Below, in pieces: positions 14,581-22,595 of a stretch of 58,118 nt of DNA; the first letter of the stretch is position 1, and each line of letters opens with the position of its first letter. Below the pieces are notes generated by a model. The model had not been told where the DNA came from. It saw nothing but the letters and a program-made list of their open reading frames with translations, and ran no database searches. Source of the DNA: an uncultured Desulfovibrio sp. (GTDB lineage: Bacteria; Desulfobacterota; Desulfovibrionia; Desulfovibrionales; Desulfovibrionaceae); the NCBI RefSeq assembly GCF_949282365.1, contig NZ_CASDOY010000006.1:1-58118 (forward strand), in the 5' to 3' direction. Position numbers and translations under genes: made by a program.

Positions 14581-14949
14581 ATGATCCAGGTAGAATCGAC
14601 GCTTCAGGTGGCCGACAACAGCGGCGCCAAAAAGGTGGCCTGCATCAAGGTGCTCGGCGGTTCCCATCGCCGTTACGCTTCCGTGGGCGACATCATCGTC
14701 GTCTCCGTCAAGGAAGCCATGCCCCACAGCAAGGTCAAGAAAGGCGACGTCATGAAGGCCGTTATCGTGCGCACCGCCAAGGAAGTGCGCCGCATGGACG
14801 GCTCCTACATCAAGTTCGACGGCAACGCCGCTGTCCTGCTCTCCAACCAGGGCGAACCCGTGGGCACCCGTATCTTCGGACCCGTCGCCCGTGAGCTGCG
14901 CGCCGCCAACTTCATGAAGATCATTTCGCTTGCCCCCGAAGTGCTGTAG
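14581..14949 (+). CDS. rplN: 50S ribosomal protein L14 (uL14)
   Basis: A 122-residue L14 starting MIQVESTLQVADNSGAKKV with the conserved KVKKGDVMKAVIVRTAKE. It contributes to inter-subunit bridges and is the binding site of the silencing factor RsfS in other bacteria. Confidence 0.97.
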   Translation: MIQVESTLQVADNSGAKKVACIKVLGGSHRRYASVGDIIVVSVKEAMPHSKVKKGDVMKAVIVRTAKEVRRMDGSYIKFDGNAAVLLSNQGEPVGTRIFGPVARELRAANFMKIISLAPEVL

Positions 14950-14958
14950 GAGATGACT

Positions 14959-15291
14959 ATGAAAACGTATCGCATCCGCAAGGACGACAAGGTGATGGTC
15001 ATCACCGGCAAGGACGCGGGCAAGATCGGCAAGGTGCTCAAGGTCCTTCCCAAGAAGGATCGCGTGCTGGTGGAAAAGGTCAATGTGGCCAAGCGCCATA
15101 TGCGCCCCAACCCCTATGCCCAGCAGCCCGGTGGCATCGTGGAAAAGGAAATGCCCATCCACGTGTCCAACGTGATGGTGGTGTGCTCCGCTTGCGCCAA
15201 GCCGACCAAGGTGGGCTACAAGTACATTGAGTCCGAAGGCAAGCAGAAAAAAGTGCGCTTCTGCAAGAAGTGCAACGAAGTTATGGAATAA
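14959..15291 (+). CDS. rplX: 50S ribosomal protein L24 (uL24) with zinc-ribbon tail
   Basis: L24 core MKTYRIRKDDKVMVITGKDA (KOW motif) followed by a C-terminal CSAC...CKKC pattern, a four-cysteine zinc-ribbon form found in many bacteria but not in E. coli. The start at 14959 is chosen over the in-frame ATG at 14953: AGGAG directly abuts the first ATG but is correctly spaced from the second, and the family starts with MK. Product 110 residues. Confidence 0.93.
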   Translation: MKTYRIRKDDKVMVITGKDAGKIGKVLKVLPKKDRVLVEKVNVAKRHMRPNPYAQQPGGIVEKEMPIHVSNVMVVCSACAKPTKVGYKYIESEGKQKKVRFCKKCNEVME

Positions 15292-15300
15292 GGTGATACG

Positions 15301-15840
15301 ATGACACGCCTTGAAAAGATTTATAGAGAGAAAGTGGTTCCGGTACTGCAGAAGGAGTTCAACTACTCCTCCTCCATGCAACTGCCCGGCATCGAGAAGA
15401 TCTCTCTGAACATCGGTCTCGGCGCCGCCAGCCAGAACAACAAGCTGATGGAAGAAGCCGTGGCGGAACTGACCGCCATCGCCGGACAGAAGGCCGTGGT
15501 GACCCGCGCCAAGAAGTCCATCGCTTCCTTCAAGCTGCGTGAAGGCATGCCCATCGGGGCTCGCGTCACCCTGCGCAAGGATCGTATGTGGGACTTCCTG
15601 GACAAGCTGATGAACTTCGCCCTGCCCCGCGTGCGTGACTTCCGCGGTATCCCGGACCGTGGTTTTGATGGTCGCGGCAACTTTACCCTGGGCATCAAGG
15701 AACACACCATCTTCCCCGAAATGGAAGCTGACCGTGTGGAAAACCCCAAGGGCATGAACATCACCATTGTCACCTCGGCGACCACGGACAAGGAAGGCAA
15801 GTTCCTTCTGGACCAGCTGGGCATGCCGTTCCGCAAGTAG
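15301..15840 (+). CDS. rplE: 50S ribosomal protein L5 (uL5)
   Basis: A 179-residue L5 containing MQLPGIEKISLNIGLG, GARVTLRKDRMWDFLDKL and RDFRGIPDRGFDGRGNFTLG. L5 binds 5S rRNA together with L18, whose gene lies at 17672. Eleven nt separate it from rpsN. Confidence 0.97.
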   Translation: MTRLEKIYREKVVPVLQKEFNYSSSMQLPGIEKISLNIGLGAASQNNKLMEEAVAELTAIAGQKAVVTRAKKSIASFKLREGMPIGARVTLRKDRMWDFLDKLMNFALPRVRDFRGIPDRGFDGRGNFTLGIKEHTIFPEMEADRVENPKGMNITIVTSATTDKEGKFLLDQLGMPFRK

Positions 15841-15850
15841 GAGTAGAGCT

Positions 15851-16036
15851 ATGTCCCGTACCGCTCTTGAAGTGAAGGCTTCCCGCAAGCCCAAATTCAG
15901 CTCCCGCGCCTACAACCGCTGCCCCATCTGCGGGCGGCCCCGGGCCTTCATGCGCCAGTTCGGCATCTGCCGTATCTGCTTCCGCAACATGGCCCTGCGC
16001 GGCGAACTGCCCGGTGTGCGCAAATCCAGCTGGTAA
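15851..16036 (+). CDS. rpsN: 30S ribosomal protein S14, zinc-binding type Z
   Basis: A 61-residue S14 with the zinc pattern CPICGRP...CRICF that defines the short C+ form, and the C-terminal GELPGVRKSSW. It is followed by a strong intrinsic terminator rather than directly by rpsH, so it is probably the last gene of the first transcription unit. Confidence 0.95.
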   Translation: MSRTALEVKASRKPKFSSRAYNRCPICGRPRAFMRQFGICRICFRNMALRGELPGVRKSSW

Positions 16037-16062
16037 GCGCATCCCGACAGATCTGAACGATG

Positions 16063-16096
16063 GAGGGACTCCGCAAGGGGTCCCTCTTTCTTTTCG
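16063..16096 (+). terminator. Intrinsic terminator inside the spc ribosomal cluster
   Basis: A 10-bp stem (GAGGGACTCC/GGGGTCCCTC, one G-T pair) closed by a GCAA tetraloop and followed by TTTCTTTTC. It starts 26 nt after rpsN. The terminator after rplQ has the same loop. A full-strength terminator between rpsN and rpsH is unexpected, because these genes are normally adjacent and co-transcribed. Confidence 0.85.
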
Positions 16097-16626
16097 TGCA
16101 TCTGTGTCCGGGCGGGCGGGGCGCTGCGTGCCTTTTATGGTGGTAGCAAGCACCTGTCAGGGCGGTGTGTGTTCCTGTAGTGGCGGCAGCTGCCTGTCAG
16201 GACGGGGCAGGGAGCTGCTGGCCGTCCCGGTGTGTGTGGGGGGCTGGTGTTCCGGGCCGCCGGCAGGAGAGCGGAGCGCCGTGCCCGAGGCCTGCCCGGA
16301 GACCGGCACGCTTTACGGCGCTGTTCGCCCCGCGGTGGGGAGGGGACTCGCTCCGCTCAAAGGGTGGACGCATGGCTTGCGGCCCACGCTTTCCCGGCAG
16401 GTCTGGCCCGCCGCTTCCATGCGGGGGGCGCCGCTTTGCCGGTCCGGCGGCAGGGGAGCGGAGCGCCGTGCCTGCGGACCTGCCCGTAGGCACGGCTCCG
16501 GTGCCGTGACCGGGCGCCGTGGCTCTGTGGCGTGCGTTCCCGTCCGGGCGCGACGTCGTTCGTCACCGGCCTGGAGCCGGGCCCGGTTCCCCGGGGCGGA
16601 ACGGGCGGGTCGCGGCAAAAAAATCA
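16097..16626. other. GC-rich non-coding insert between rpsN and rpsH
   Basis: I see no gene. The segment holds a direct repeat of about 45 bp with core GAGCGGAGCGCCGTGCC (near 16258-16300 and 16446-16488), and local hairpins such as GTGCCT/AGGCAC just after the second copy. Base composition is more GC-rich and less codon-like than the genes on either side. It may be a decayed insertion or rearrangement scar. Confidence 0.5.
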
Positions 16627-16655
16627 TTGCCTTTTGGCCCGGCTTGGGATATGGA
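16627..16655 (+). promoter_or_regulatory. Candidate promoter for rpsH-map part of the cluster
   Basis: TTGCCT (16627-16632), a 17-nt spacer and TATGGA (16650-16655), about 70 nt before the rpsH start and preceded by AAAAAAATCA. It would restart transcription after the rpsN terminator. The match is moderate. Confidence 0.45.
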
Positions 16656-16727
16656 CTTTCGATTGTGTGCGGGAAGTGGCGGCATGGGGCCGCTAACCCC
16701 TCACGAAACCAACCTTAGGAGCTATCG

Positions 16728-17108
16728 ATGTTGACAGATCCTATTGCGGATATGCTGACCCGTATCCGCAACGCACATTTGGCCCTGCACAAGGAAGTGA
16801 ATGTGCCGCGCTCGAAGATGAAAGAAGCCTTAGCCGCCATCCTCAAGCAGGAAGGTTACGTCGAAGACGTGGCTATCGACGACCGCAACATTACCATCAC
16901 GCTGAAGTACCAGAAGGGCAAGGCCGTCATCTCCGGCCTGAAGCGCGTCAGCACCCCCGGTCGCCGCGTGTATGTGGGCGCTCACCAGATCCCCAAAGTG
17001 CAGAACGGCCTCGGCATTTGCATTCTGTCCACGTCCAGCGGCGTGCTGGACGGCATGACCGCCCATGAAAAGAAGGTGGGCGGCGAACTTCTGTGTGAAA
17101 TCTGGTAG
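16728..17108 (+). CDS. rpsH: 30S ribosomal protein S8 (uS8)
   Basis: A 126-residue S8 starting MLTDPIADMLTRIRNAHLA with the C-terminal LGICILSTSSGVLDG loop that binds 16S rRNA. In E. coli S8 is the repressor of the spc operon. Here it is the first gene of the downstream half. GGAG lies about 7 nt ahead of the ATG. Confidence 0.97.
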   Translation: MLTDPIADMLTRIRNAHLALHKEVNVPRSKMKEALAAILKQEGYVEDVAIDDRNITITLKYQKGKAVISGLKRVSTPGRRVYVGAHQIPKVQNGLGICILSTSSGVLDGMTAHEKKVGGELLCEIW

Positions 17109-17117
17109 GGGTGCGCC

Positions 17118-17657
17118 ATGTCTCGTATCGGCAAACAGCCCATTACCGTCCCCGCTGGCGTTGAAGTCAAGATCGGGACGGATGTTGTGGAAGTGAAGGG
17201 CCCCAAGGGTACGCTGCATACCCCTGTGTGCAGCCTGCTGCATTATGACCTCACCGACGGTGTGCTGACCCTGACCCGCGTGGAAGACAACCGTCACAGC
17301 CGTGCCCAGCACGGTCTGCGCCGCACCCTGCTCGCCAACTGCATCGAAGGCGTGACCAAGGGCTTCTCCAAGTCCCTGGAAGTGATCGGCGTGGGCTACC
17401 GCGTTGCCGTCAAGGGCAACCTGGTGGAACTGTCCGTGGGCTTCTCCCACCCCGTGCTGGTGGAACTGCCCGAAGGTATCCAGGCCAAGGCTGAAGGTCA
17501 GGTCCTGACCATCAGCGGCGCCGACAAGGAACTGGTGGGCGAAATGGCCGCCAAGATCCGTCGCATCCGCAAGCCCGAACCTTACAAGGGCAAGGGCATC
17601 AAGTACACCACCGAGACCATCCGCCGCAAGGTCGGTAAGTCTGGCGGTAAGAAGTAG
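17118..17657 (+). CDS. rplF: 50S ribosomal protein L6 (uL6)
   Basis: A 179-residue L6 with two homologous domains. It starts MSRIGKQPITVPAGVEV and ends with IRRIRKPEPYKGKGIKY, the rRNA-binding C-terminal motif. Family-typical length. Confidence 0.97.
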   Translation: MSRIGKQPITVPAGVEVKIGTDVVEVKGPKGTLHTPVCSLLHYDLTDGVLTLTRVEDNRHSRAQHGLRRTLLANCIEGVTKGFSKSLEVIGVGYRVAVKGNLVELSVGFSHPVLVELPEGIQAKAEGQVLTISGADKELVGEMAAKIRRIRKPEPYKGKGIKYTTETIRRKVGKSGGKK

Positions 17658-17671
17658 GTAGGGATTGCGTC

Positions 17672-18031
17672 ATGAAACTTACCAAGAATGAATCCCGTCA
17701 GCGCCGCAAGGTCCGCATTCGTAAAAAAGTGCAGGGTACTGCCGAGCGTCCGCGTCTGGTGGTCTACCGTTCCAACATGCACATCTACGCTCAGATCGTG
17801 AATGACCAGGAAGGCGCCACTCTGGTTGCCGCCTCCACCCTCAGCCTTGCCAAGACCGAAGCCGGCATGCACTGCAACCTGGCCGGCGCCGAGAAGGTGG
17901 GCATGGAAATCGCCCGTCTTGCCAAGGAAAAGAACATCACCCAGGTGGTGTTCGATCGCAACGGGTACCTCTATCACGGTCGCGTGAAAGCCGTCGCCGA
18001 CGGCGCCCGCGAAGGCGGCCTGGAGTTCTAA
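17672..18031 (+). CDS. rplR: 50S ribosomal protein L18 (uL18)
   Basis: A 119-residue L18 with RLVVYRSNMHIYAQIVND and the C-terminal FDRNGYLYHGRVKAVADGAR. It binds 5S rRNA together with L5. Its stop lies 1 nt before the rpsE start. Confidence 0.97.
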   Translation: MKLTKNESRQRRKVRIRKKVQGTAERPRLVVYRSNMHIYAQIVNDQEGATLVAASTLSLAKTEAGMHCNLAGAEKVGMEIARLAKEKNITQVVFDRNGYLYHGRVKAVADGAREGGLEF

Positions 18032-18032
18032 T

Positions 18033-18545
18033 ATGCGTCAGGAAAATACCGAAACCAAACAGAACGAATTGGGCGAAATCGAAAAGATCGTCTCCCTCAA
18101 CCGCGTGGCCAAGGTGGTCAAGGGCGGTCGCCGTTTCAGCTTCAGCGCCCTCGTGGTGGTGGGTGACGGCAAGGGTGGCGTGGGTTACGGCCTGGGCAAG
18201 GCCCAGGAAGTGCCCGAAGCCCTGCGCAAGGCCACTGAACGCGCTCGCAAGAACCGCGTGCAGGTTCCTCTGGTGGAAGGCACCCTGCCTTACGAAGTGC
18301 TGGGCCGCTTCGGCGCCGGTCGCGTCATGCTGAAGCCCGCCTCCGAAGGTACCGGCATCATCGCCGGCGGCGCCGTGCGTGCCGTCATGGAAGCCGTGGG
18401 CGTGCGTGACGTCCTGGCCAAGGCCATCGGCACCAACAACCCCCATAACGTGCTGCGTGCCACCATGCAGGGCCTGATCTCCCTGCGCAGCGCCGACGAA
18501 GTGTCCGAGCTGCGTGGCAAGAAGCTTGAAGCCCCGAGGAAGTAG
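18033..18545 (+). CDS. rpsE: 30S ribosomal protein S5 (uS5)
   Basis: A 170-residue S5 with the double-stranded RNA-binding N-terminal domain (VSLNRVAKVVKGGRRFSFSA) and the C-terminal domain GRFGAGRVMLKPASEGTGI. S5 contributes to decoding fidelity. rpmD starts 2 nt after its stop. Confidence 0.97.
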   Translation: MRQENTETKQNELGEIEKIVSLNRVAKVVKGGRRFSFSALVVVGDGKGGVGYGLGKAQEVPEALRKATERARKNRVQVPLVEGTLPYEVLGRFGAGRVMLKPASEGTGIIAGGAVRAVMEAVGVRDVLAKAIGTNNPHNVLRATMQGLISLRSADEVSELRGKKLEAPRK

Positions 18546-18547
18546 TC

Positions 18548-18724
18548 ATGGCTGAAATCACGGTCAAACTCGTGCGTTCCCGCATCGGCACCACGCCGGC
18601 CCAGCGCCAGCTGCTGGACTCCCTTGGCCTCAAGCGTCGCGAACAGGTCAAGACGTTCAAGGACACCCCGGCCATCCGGGGCATCATTGCCAAAGTTTCG
18701 CACCTTGTGGCCCTGGTGGACTAG
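18548..18724 (+). CDS. rpmD: 50S ribosomal protein L30 (uL30)
   Basis: A small gene of 58 codons beginning MAEITVKLVRSRIGTTPAQR and continuing LDSLGLKRR, with the typical C-terminal GIIAKVSHLVALVD. It sits in its standard place between rpsE and rplO. Confidence 0.95.
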   Translation: MAEITVKLVRSRIGTTPAQRQLLDSLGLKRREQVKTFKDTPAIRGIIAKVSHLVALVD

Positions 18725-18751
18725 TCCACGGCCGCAGGAGGAGTATATATC

Positions 18752-19216
18752 ATGCAACTGCACAATCTCTTTCCCTTCCCGGAAGAGCGCAAAACCCGCC
18801 GTCGCGTGGGCCGTGGTTCCGGTTCGGGCCTGGGCTGCACCTCCGGCAAGGGTAACAAGGGTCAGAATGCCCGTGCCGGCGGCGGCGTGCGTCCCGGCTT
18901 CGAAGGCGGCCAGATGCCCCTGCAGCGTCGTCTTCCCAAGCACGGCTTCAAGAACTATCCCTTCAAGGTGACCTACGACGTGATCAACCTGGACCGTCTG
19001 CAGGAAGCCTTCGAAGGCAAGAGCGAGATCACCCTGGACGACATCTACGCCCGCGGCCTGGCCCGTCTGGGCGCGCCCGTGAAAGTGCTTTCCCGCGGCG
19101 AAGTGAAGTCGGCCCTCAAGGTGGAAGCTCACAAGTTCAGCCAGGCCGCTGCGGAAAAGATCCGCAACGCCGGCGGCGAAGCCACCGAACTTGAAGCTGC
19201 GCAAGCGGCTGAGTAA
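18752..19216 (+). CDS. rplO: 50S ribosomal protein L15 (uL15)
   Basis: A 154-residue L15 with the Gly/Arg-rich N-terminal extension RVGRGSGSGLGCTSGKGNKG and GGQMPLQRRLPKHGF. The C-terminus carries an Ala/Glu-rich tail. The ribosome-binding site AGGAGGAG is strong. A 16-bp hairpin follows before secY. Confidence 0.97.
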   Translation: MQLHNLFPFPEERKTRRRVGRGSGSGLGCTSGKGNKGQNARAGGGVRPGFEGGQMPLQRRLPKHGFKNYPFKVTYDVINLDRLQEAFEGKSEITLDDIYARGLARLGAPVKVLSRGEVKSALKVEAHKFSQAAAEKIRNAGGEATELEAAQAAE

Positions 19217-19247
19217 CCATGCGCCATGCCGGCAACGGCAGGCGGAC

Positions 19248-19285
19248 GTCTTTACCCCGCGCCGGAATGGGCGCGGGGTAAAGAC
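19248..19285 (+). other. Perfect 16-bp hairpin between rplO and secY
   Basis: GTCTTTACCCCGCGCC pairs perfectly with its complement at 19270-19285 around the 6-nt loop GGAATG. There is no T tract behind it, so it is not a classical terminator. It could be a processing site, an mRNA stabiliser, or an attenuator lowering secY expression relative to the ribosomal genes. Confidence 0.7.
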
Positions 19286-19333
19286 GCTCCCGCGCATAGC
19301 GTCCCTTACAGCGTAAAAGGTAACGAGTGATTC

Positions 19334-20647
19334 ATGGCATCAACATCGGCTAATCCTCTCGGACAATCTTCCCTGGCCAAGCGCCTGGGCTGGACCTTCC
19401 TCCTCCTGTGCTGCTACAGAATCGGGGTCCATGTGCCCATCCCCGGCGTGGATGCCGCGGCCCTTGCCGCGTACTTCAAGAGCCTGTCGGGAACCTTGTT
19501 CGACATGTTCGACATGTTCTCCGGTGGCGGCCTGTCCAACGTGTCCGTCTTCGCTCTGGGCGTCATGCCCTACATCTCGGCGTCCATCATCATGCAGCTC
19601 TTGCAGGTGGTGAGCCCCGACATCAAGCGCATGGCCAAGGAAGAAGGCCAGGCCGGACGCCGCAAGATAACCCAGTACACCCGTTACCTGACCGTGCTGA
19701 TCACCCTGGTGCAGGGCCTGTTCATTTCCATCGGGCTCGAATCCATGACCAGCCCCGACGGCACGCCCATCGTGCTCAACGCGGGCTGGCAGTTCCGCAT
19801 GGTGACCATGGCCACCTTCACGGCGGGCTCCATGCTCGTCATGTGGCTGGGTGAGCAGATCACCGAGCGCGGTATCGGCAACGGCATCTCCCTGATCATC
19901 TTCTGCGGCATCGTGGTGGGCATCCCGCGCGGCATCATGCAGTCTATGGACCTCATCAAGTCCGGCAGCATGAGCATCTTCCTCGCGGTCATCATCGTGC
20001 TGCTCATGGCCGCCGTGCTGACGGCCATCGTGTTCGTGGAGCGTGCCCAGCGCCGTATCCCCATCAGCTACGCCAAGCGCCAGATCGGACGCAAGATGTT
20101 TGGCGGCCAGAACACGCACCTGCCCCTGCGCGTCAATACGGCGGGCGTCATCCCGCCCATTTTCGCCTCGTCGCTGCTGCTGTTCCCGGCCACGGTGGGC
20201 CAGTTCTCCACCAATGAATATGTGCGGATGGTCACGGACTTCTTCGCGCCGCACGGCATCCTCTACAATGTGCTCTATGTGGTCCTGATCTTCTTCTTCT
20301 GCTACTTCTACACGGCCATCATCATCGATCCCAAGGACATGGCCGAGAACCTGAAGAAGAACGGCGGCTTCGTCCCCGGCATCCGCCCCGGCGAACGCAC
20401 CCAGGAATACATCGACACGGTGCTCTCGCGCCTGACCCTGAGCGGCGCGGTGTACATTTCGGCCATTTCGCTGCTGCCCATGCTCATGATCGCCAAGTTC
20501 AACGTGCCGTTCTACTTTGGCGGCACCAGTCTGCTGATCCTTGTCGGCGTGGCCATGGACTTCATGAATCAGGTCGAATCCCACATGATCTCAACCCAGT
20601 ACCAGGGGTTGATGAACAAGGCGGCCCGCAAGGGCGGCCGCATGTAA
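19334..20647 (+). CDS. secY: Protein translocase subunit SecY
   Basis: SecY is the channel subunit of the Sec translocon, with ten membrane helices. The 437-residue product has GLSNVSVFALGVMPYISASI near the N-terminus (plug and TM2 region), QYTRYLTVLITL, GNGISLIIFCGI, and the cytoplasmic loop VERAQRRIPISYAKRQ that contacts ribosomes and SecA. It ends in a basic tail. adk, its usual downstream neighbour, is absent and map follows directly. Confidence 0.97.
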   Translation: MASTSANPLGQSSLAKRLGWTFLLLCCYRIGVHVPIPGVDAAALAAYFKSLSGTLFDMFDMFSGGGLSNVSVFALGVMPYISASIIMQLLQVVSPDIKRMAKEEGQAGRRKITQYTRYLTVLITLVQGLFISIGLESMTSPDGTPIVLNAGWQFRMVTMATFTAGSMLVMWLGEQITERGIGNGISLIIFCGIVVGIPRGIMQSMDLIKSGSMSIFLAVIIVLLMAAVLTAIVFVERAQRRIPISYAKRQIGRKMFGGQNTHLPLRVNTAGVIPPIFASSLLLFPATVGQFSTNEYVRMVTDFFAPHGILYNVLYVVLIFFFCYFYTAIIIDPKDMAENLKKNGGFVPGIRPGERTQEYIDTVLSRLTLSGAVYISAISLLPMLMIAKFNVPFYFGGTSLLILVGVAMDFMNQVESHMISTQYQGLMNKAARKGGRM

Positions 20648-20671
20648 TTCTGGCAAAGCGAGCTGGAAGTC

Positions 20672-21466
20672 ATGAAAAAGTATCAAGGCGCATTCATTAA
20701 AAATGAGCGGGAGATCGCCTGCCTGCGCGAGGCCAACCGGATGGTGGCCAACATCCTGGACGCCATCGGCGACATCGTGAAGCCGGGCGAAACGACCATG
20801 CGCTTTGAAGAACTGGCGCGCGACATGTGCGCCGATTATAAAGTGAAACCGGCCTTTCTGGGTTATTACGGCTACCCCTACGCCACATGCTGCTCGGTCA
20901 ACGAGCAGGTGGTCCACGGTTTCCCCTCCCCGCGGCTGCTTGAGGAAGGGGACATCGTCAGCGTCGACATGGGCGTGGTCTTTGACGGTTTTGTGGGCGA
21001 CGCTGCGCGCACCTTCCCTGTGGGCAAGGTGAGCGAGGAGGCCTGCAAGCTCATGCGCGTCACGGAAGAAAGTCTGTACGTCGGCATCGAGCAGGCGCGG
21101 GCGGGCAACGATGTCTATGCCATCGGGGCCGCCGTGCAGGACTATGTGGAAGCCGCCGGTTTCAACGTCGTGCGTCAGTATGTGGGCCACGGAGTGGGCG
21201 CCAAGATGCACGAAAAGCCGGAAGTCCCCAACTATCGCCCCGGCGGCCGCGGGCTGACCCTGCGCAACGGCATGGTCATCGCCATTGAGCCCATGGTCAC
21301 CGCCGGCAGTTACGAGGTGGACGTTCTGGAAGACAAATGGACTGCTGTGACACGCGACCGCCAGCTGGCTGCGCATTTTGAACACAGCGTAGCCATCACT
21401 CCGGCCGGGCCGCGCATCCTGAGCATTTCGGATCGCGGCCTGAACCGGACGACAATTGGTTGTTGA
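20672..21466 (+). CDS. map: Methionine aminopeptidase, type I
   Basis: MAP removes the initiator methionine from nascent proteins. The 264-residue product has the metal-binding sequence expected of the pita-bread fold: VSVDMGVVFDGFVGDAART (two Asp ligands), QYVGHGVGAKMHEKPEVPNY (His), IAIEPMV (Glu) and EHSVAITP (Glu). It starts with the KNEREIACLREANRMV helix. The promoter for the downstream alpha operon overlaps its last codons. The usual infA gene between map and rpmJ is missing. Confidence 0.95.
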   Translation: MKKYQGAFIKNEREIACLREANRMVANILDAIGDIVKPGETTMRFEELARDMCADYKVKPAFLGYYGYPYATCCSVNEQVVHGFPSPRLLEEGDIVSVDMGVVFDGFVGDAARTFPVGKVSEEACKLMRVTEESLYVGIEQARAGNDVYAIGAAVQDYVEAAGFNVVRQYVGHGVGAKMHEKPEVPNYRPGGRGLTLRNGMVIAIEPMVTAGSYEVDVLEDKWTAVTRDRQLAAHFEHSVAITPAGPRILSISDRGLNRTTIGC

Positions 21467-21491
21467 CAGAGCAGGTAAAGATGGATAAAGG
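21463..21491 (+). promoter_or_regulatory. Promoter of the alpha operon (rpmJ-rplQ)
   Basis: TTGACA (21463-21468), a 17-nt spacer and TAAAGG (21486-21491), overlapping the map stop codon. It gives a leader of roughly 115 nt before rpmJ. Confidence 0.65.
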
Positions 21492-21615
21492 TTTCTGTTC
21501 CCGCCGCTAACGGGCGGTGAGCAGCCGTATTGACCGGGTTTGTGTTGTGCTTCCGGCAGCGGCAGACCTTGGTCACGCAGAGCCGTATGGCTTTGCCACT
21601 CACTGGAGACGAATC

Positions 21616-21729
21616 ATGAAAGTCAGACCTTCCGTCAAAAAAATATGCCCCAAGTGCAAGGTGATCCGGCGCAAGGGTGTTCTTCGAGTGATCTGCGAAA
21701 ACCCCCGGCACAAGCAGCGCCAGGGCTAG
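21616..21729 (+). CDS. rpmJ: 50S ribosomal protein L36 (bL36)
   Basis: A 37-codon gene: [20 protein letters not shown], then [17 protein letters not shown]. The CxxC, Cys and His zinc ligands are intact, so it is the zinc-binding form. It has a well-placed GGAG and lies 15 nt before rpsM. Confidence 0.96.
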
Positions 21730-21744
21730 GGCAGGAGACGTACT

Positions 21745-22113
21745 GTGGCGAGAATTGCAGGTGTTGATTTGCCTCGTGGCAAACGTGTGGACATTGCGCT
21801 CACCTATATCTATGGCATCGGCCGTGCGACGGCCCTGCAGATCCTGAGCACCACCGGTGTGAACTGGGAGCGCAACATCGATGATCTTTCCGCCGACGAA
21901 GTGAACGAGATCCGTAAGGAACTCGAACAGAACTACAAGGTGGAAGGCGACCTCCGTCGCGAGATCTCTACCAATATCAAGCGCCTCATGGACATCGGCT
22001 GCTTCCGTGGCCTGCGTCACCGTCGTGGTCTGCCCGTGCACGGCCAGCGCACCCATACCAACGCGCGTACCCGCAAGGGTCCCCGTCGCGGCGTCGTGGG
22101 CAAGAAGAAGTAG
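21745..22113 (+). CDS. rpsM: 30S ribosomal protein S13 (uS13)
   Basis: A 122-residue S13 with GTG start behind AGGAG. It begins MARIAGVDLPRGKRVDIALT, followed by YIYGIGRATALQI, and ends with the Arg-rich segment RGLPVHGQRTHTNARTRKGP. It bridges the 30S head to the 50S subunit. Confidence 0.97.
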   Translation: MARIAGVDLPRGKRVDIALTYIYGIGRATALQILSTTGVNWERNIDDLSADEVNEIRKELEQNYKVEGDLRREISTNIKRLMDIGCFRGLRHRRGLPVHGQRTHTNARTRKGPRRGVVGKKK

Positions 22114-22158
22114 GGCGCATTCTTTTTCACGCGAATTTAGCCAGATTGAGGTAACATC

Positions 22159-22548
22159 ATGGCCAGACCCAAGAAAGTGGTCAAGAAAAGAGAAAAGAAG
22201 AACGTGCCCGTGGGCATCGCCCACATCCAGGCTTCGTTCAACAATACCATCATCACCTTTACGGACACGCGCGGCAACGCCATCAGCTGGGCCTCTTCCG
22301 GCCAGAGCGGTTTCAAGGGTTCCCGCAAGTCCACCCCCTTCGCCGCCCAGGTTGCCGCCGAAACTGCCGCCCGCAAGGCCCAGGACAACGGCATGCGCAC
22401 CGTGGGTGTGTATGTGAAGGGCCCCGGCTCCGGCCGTGAAGCCGCCATGCGCGCCATTGCCGCTGTTGGCTTCCGGGTTGCTTTCATCCGCGACGTCACG
22501 CCCATCCCCCACAATGGCTGCCGGCCGCCCAAGCGCCGTCGCGTGTAG
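22159..22548 (+). CDS. rpsK: 30S ribosomal protein S11 (uS11)
   Basis: A 129-residue S11 with HIQASFNNTIITFTDTRGN, VYVKGPGSGREAAMRA and the C-terminal DVTPIPHNGCRPPKRRRV. It lies on the 30S platform near the mRNA exit. Confidence 0.97.
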   Translation: MARPKKVVKKREKKNVPVGIAHIQASFNNTIITFTDTRGNAISWASSGQSGFKGSRKSTPFAAQVAAETAARKAQDNGMRTVGVYVKGPGSGREAAMRAIAAVGFRVAFIRDVTPIPHNGCRPPKRRRV

Positions 22549-22595
22549 TTGGCTGCCCGCGAGGCAGTGGTAATCAACGCAAGAGGATTCTTCAA

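Noticed and set aside
16014..16718. A 234-codon frame filling the gap between rpsN and rpsH
   Set aside because: It overlaps the end of rpsN and runs through a strong terminator. The protein is Arg/Gly/Cys-rich without a family match, and codon use differs from the neighbours.
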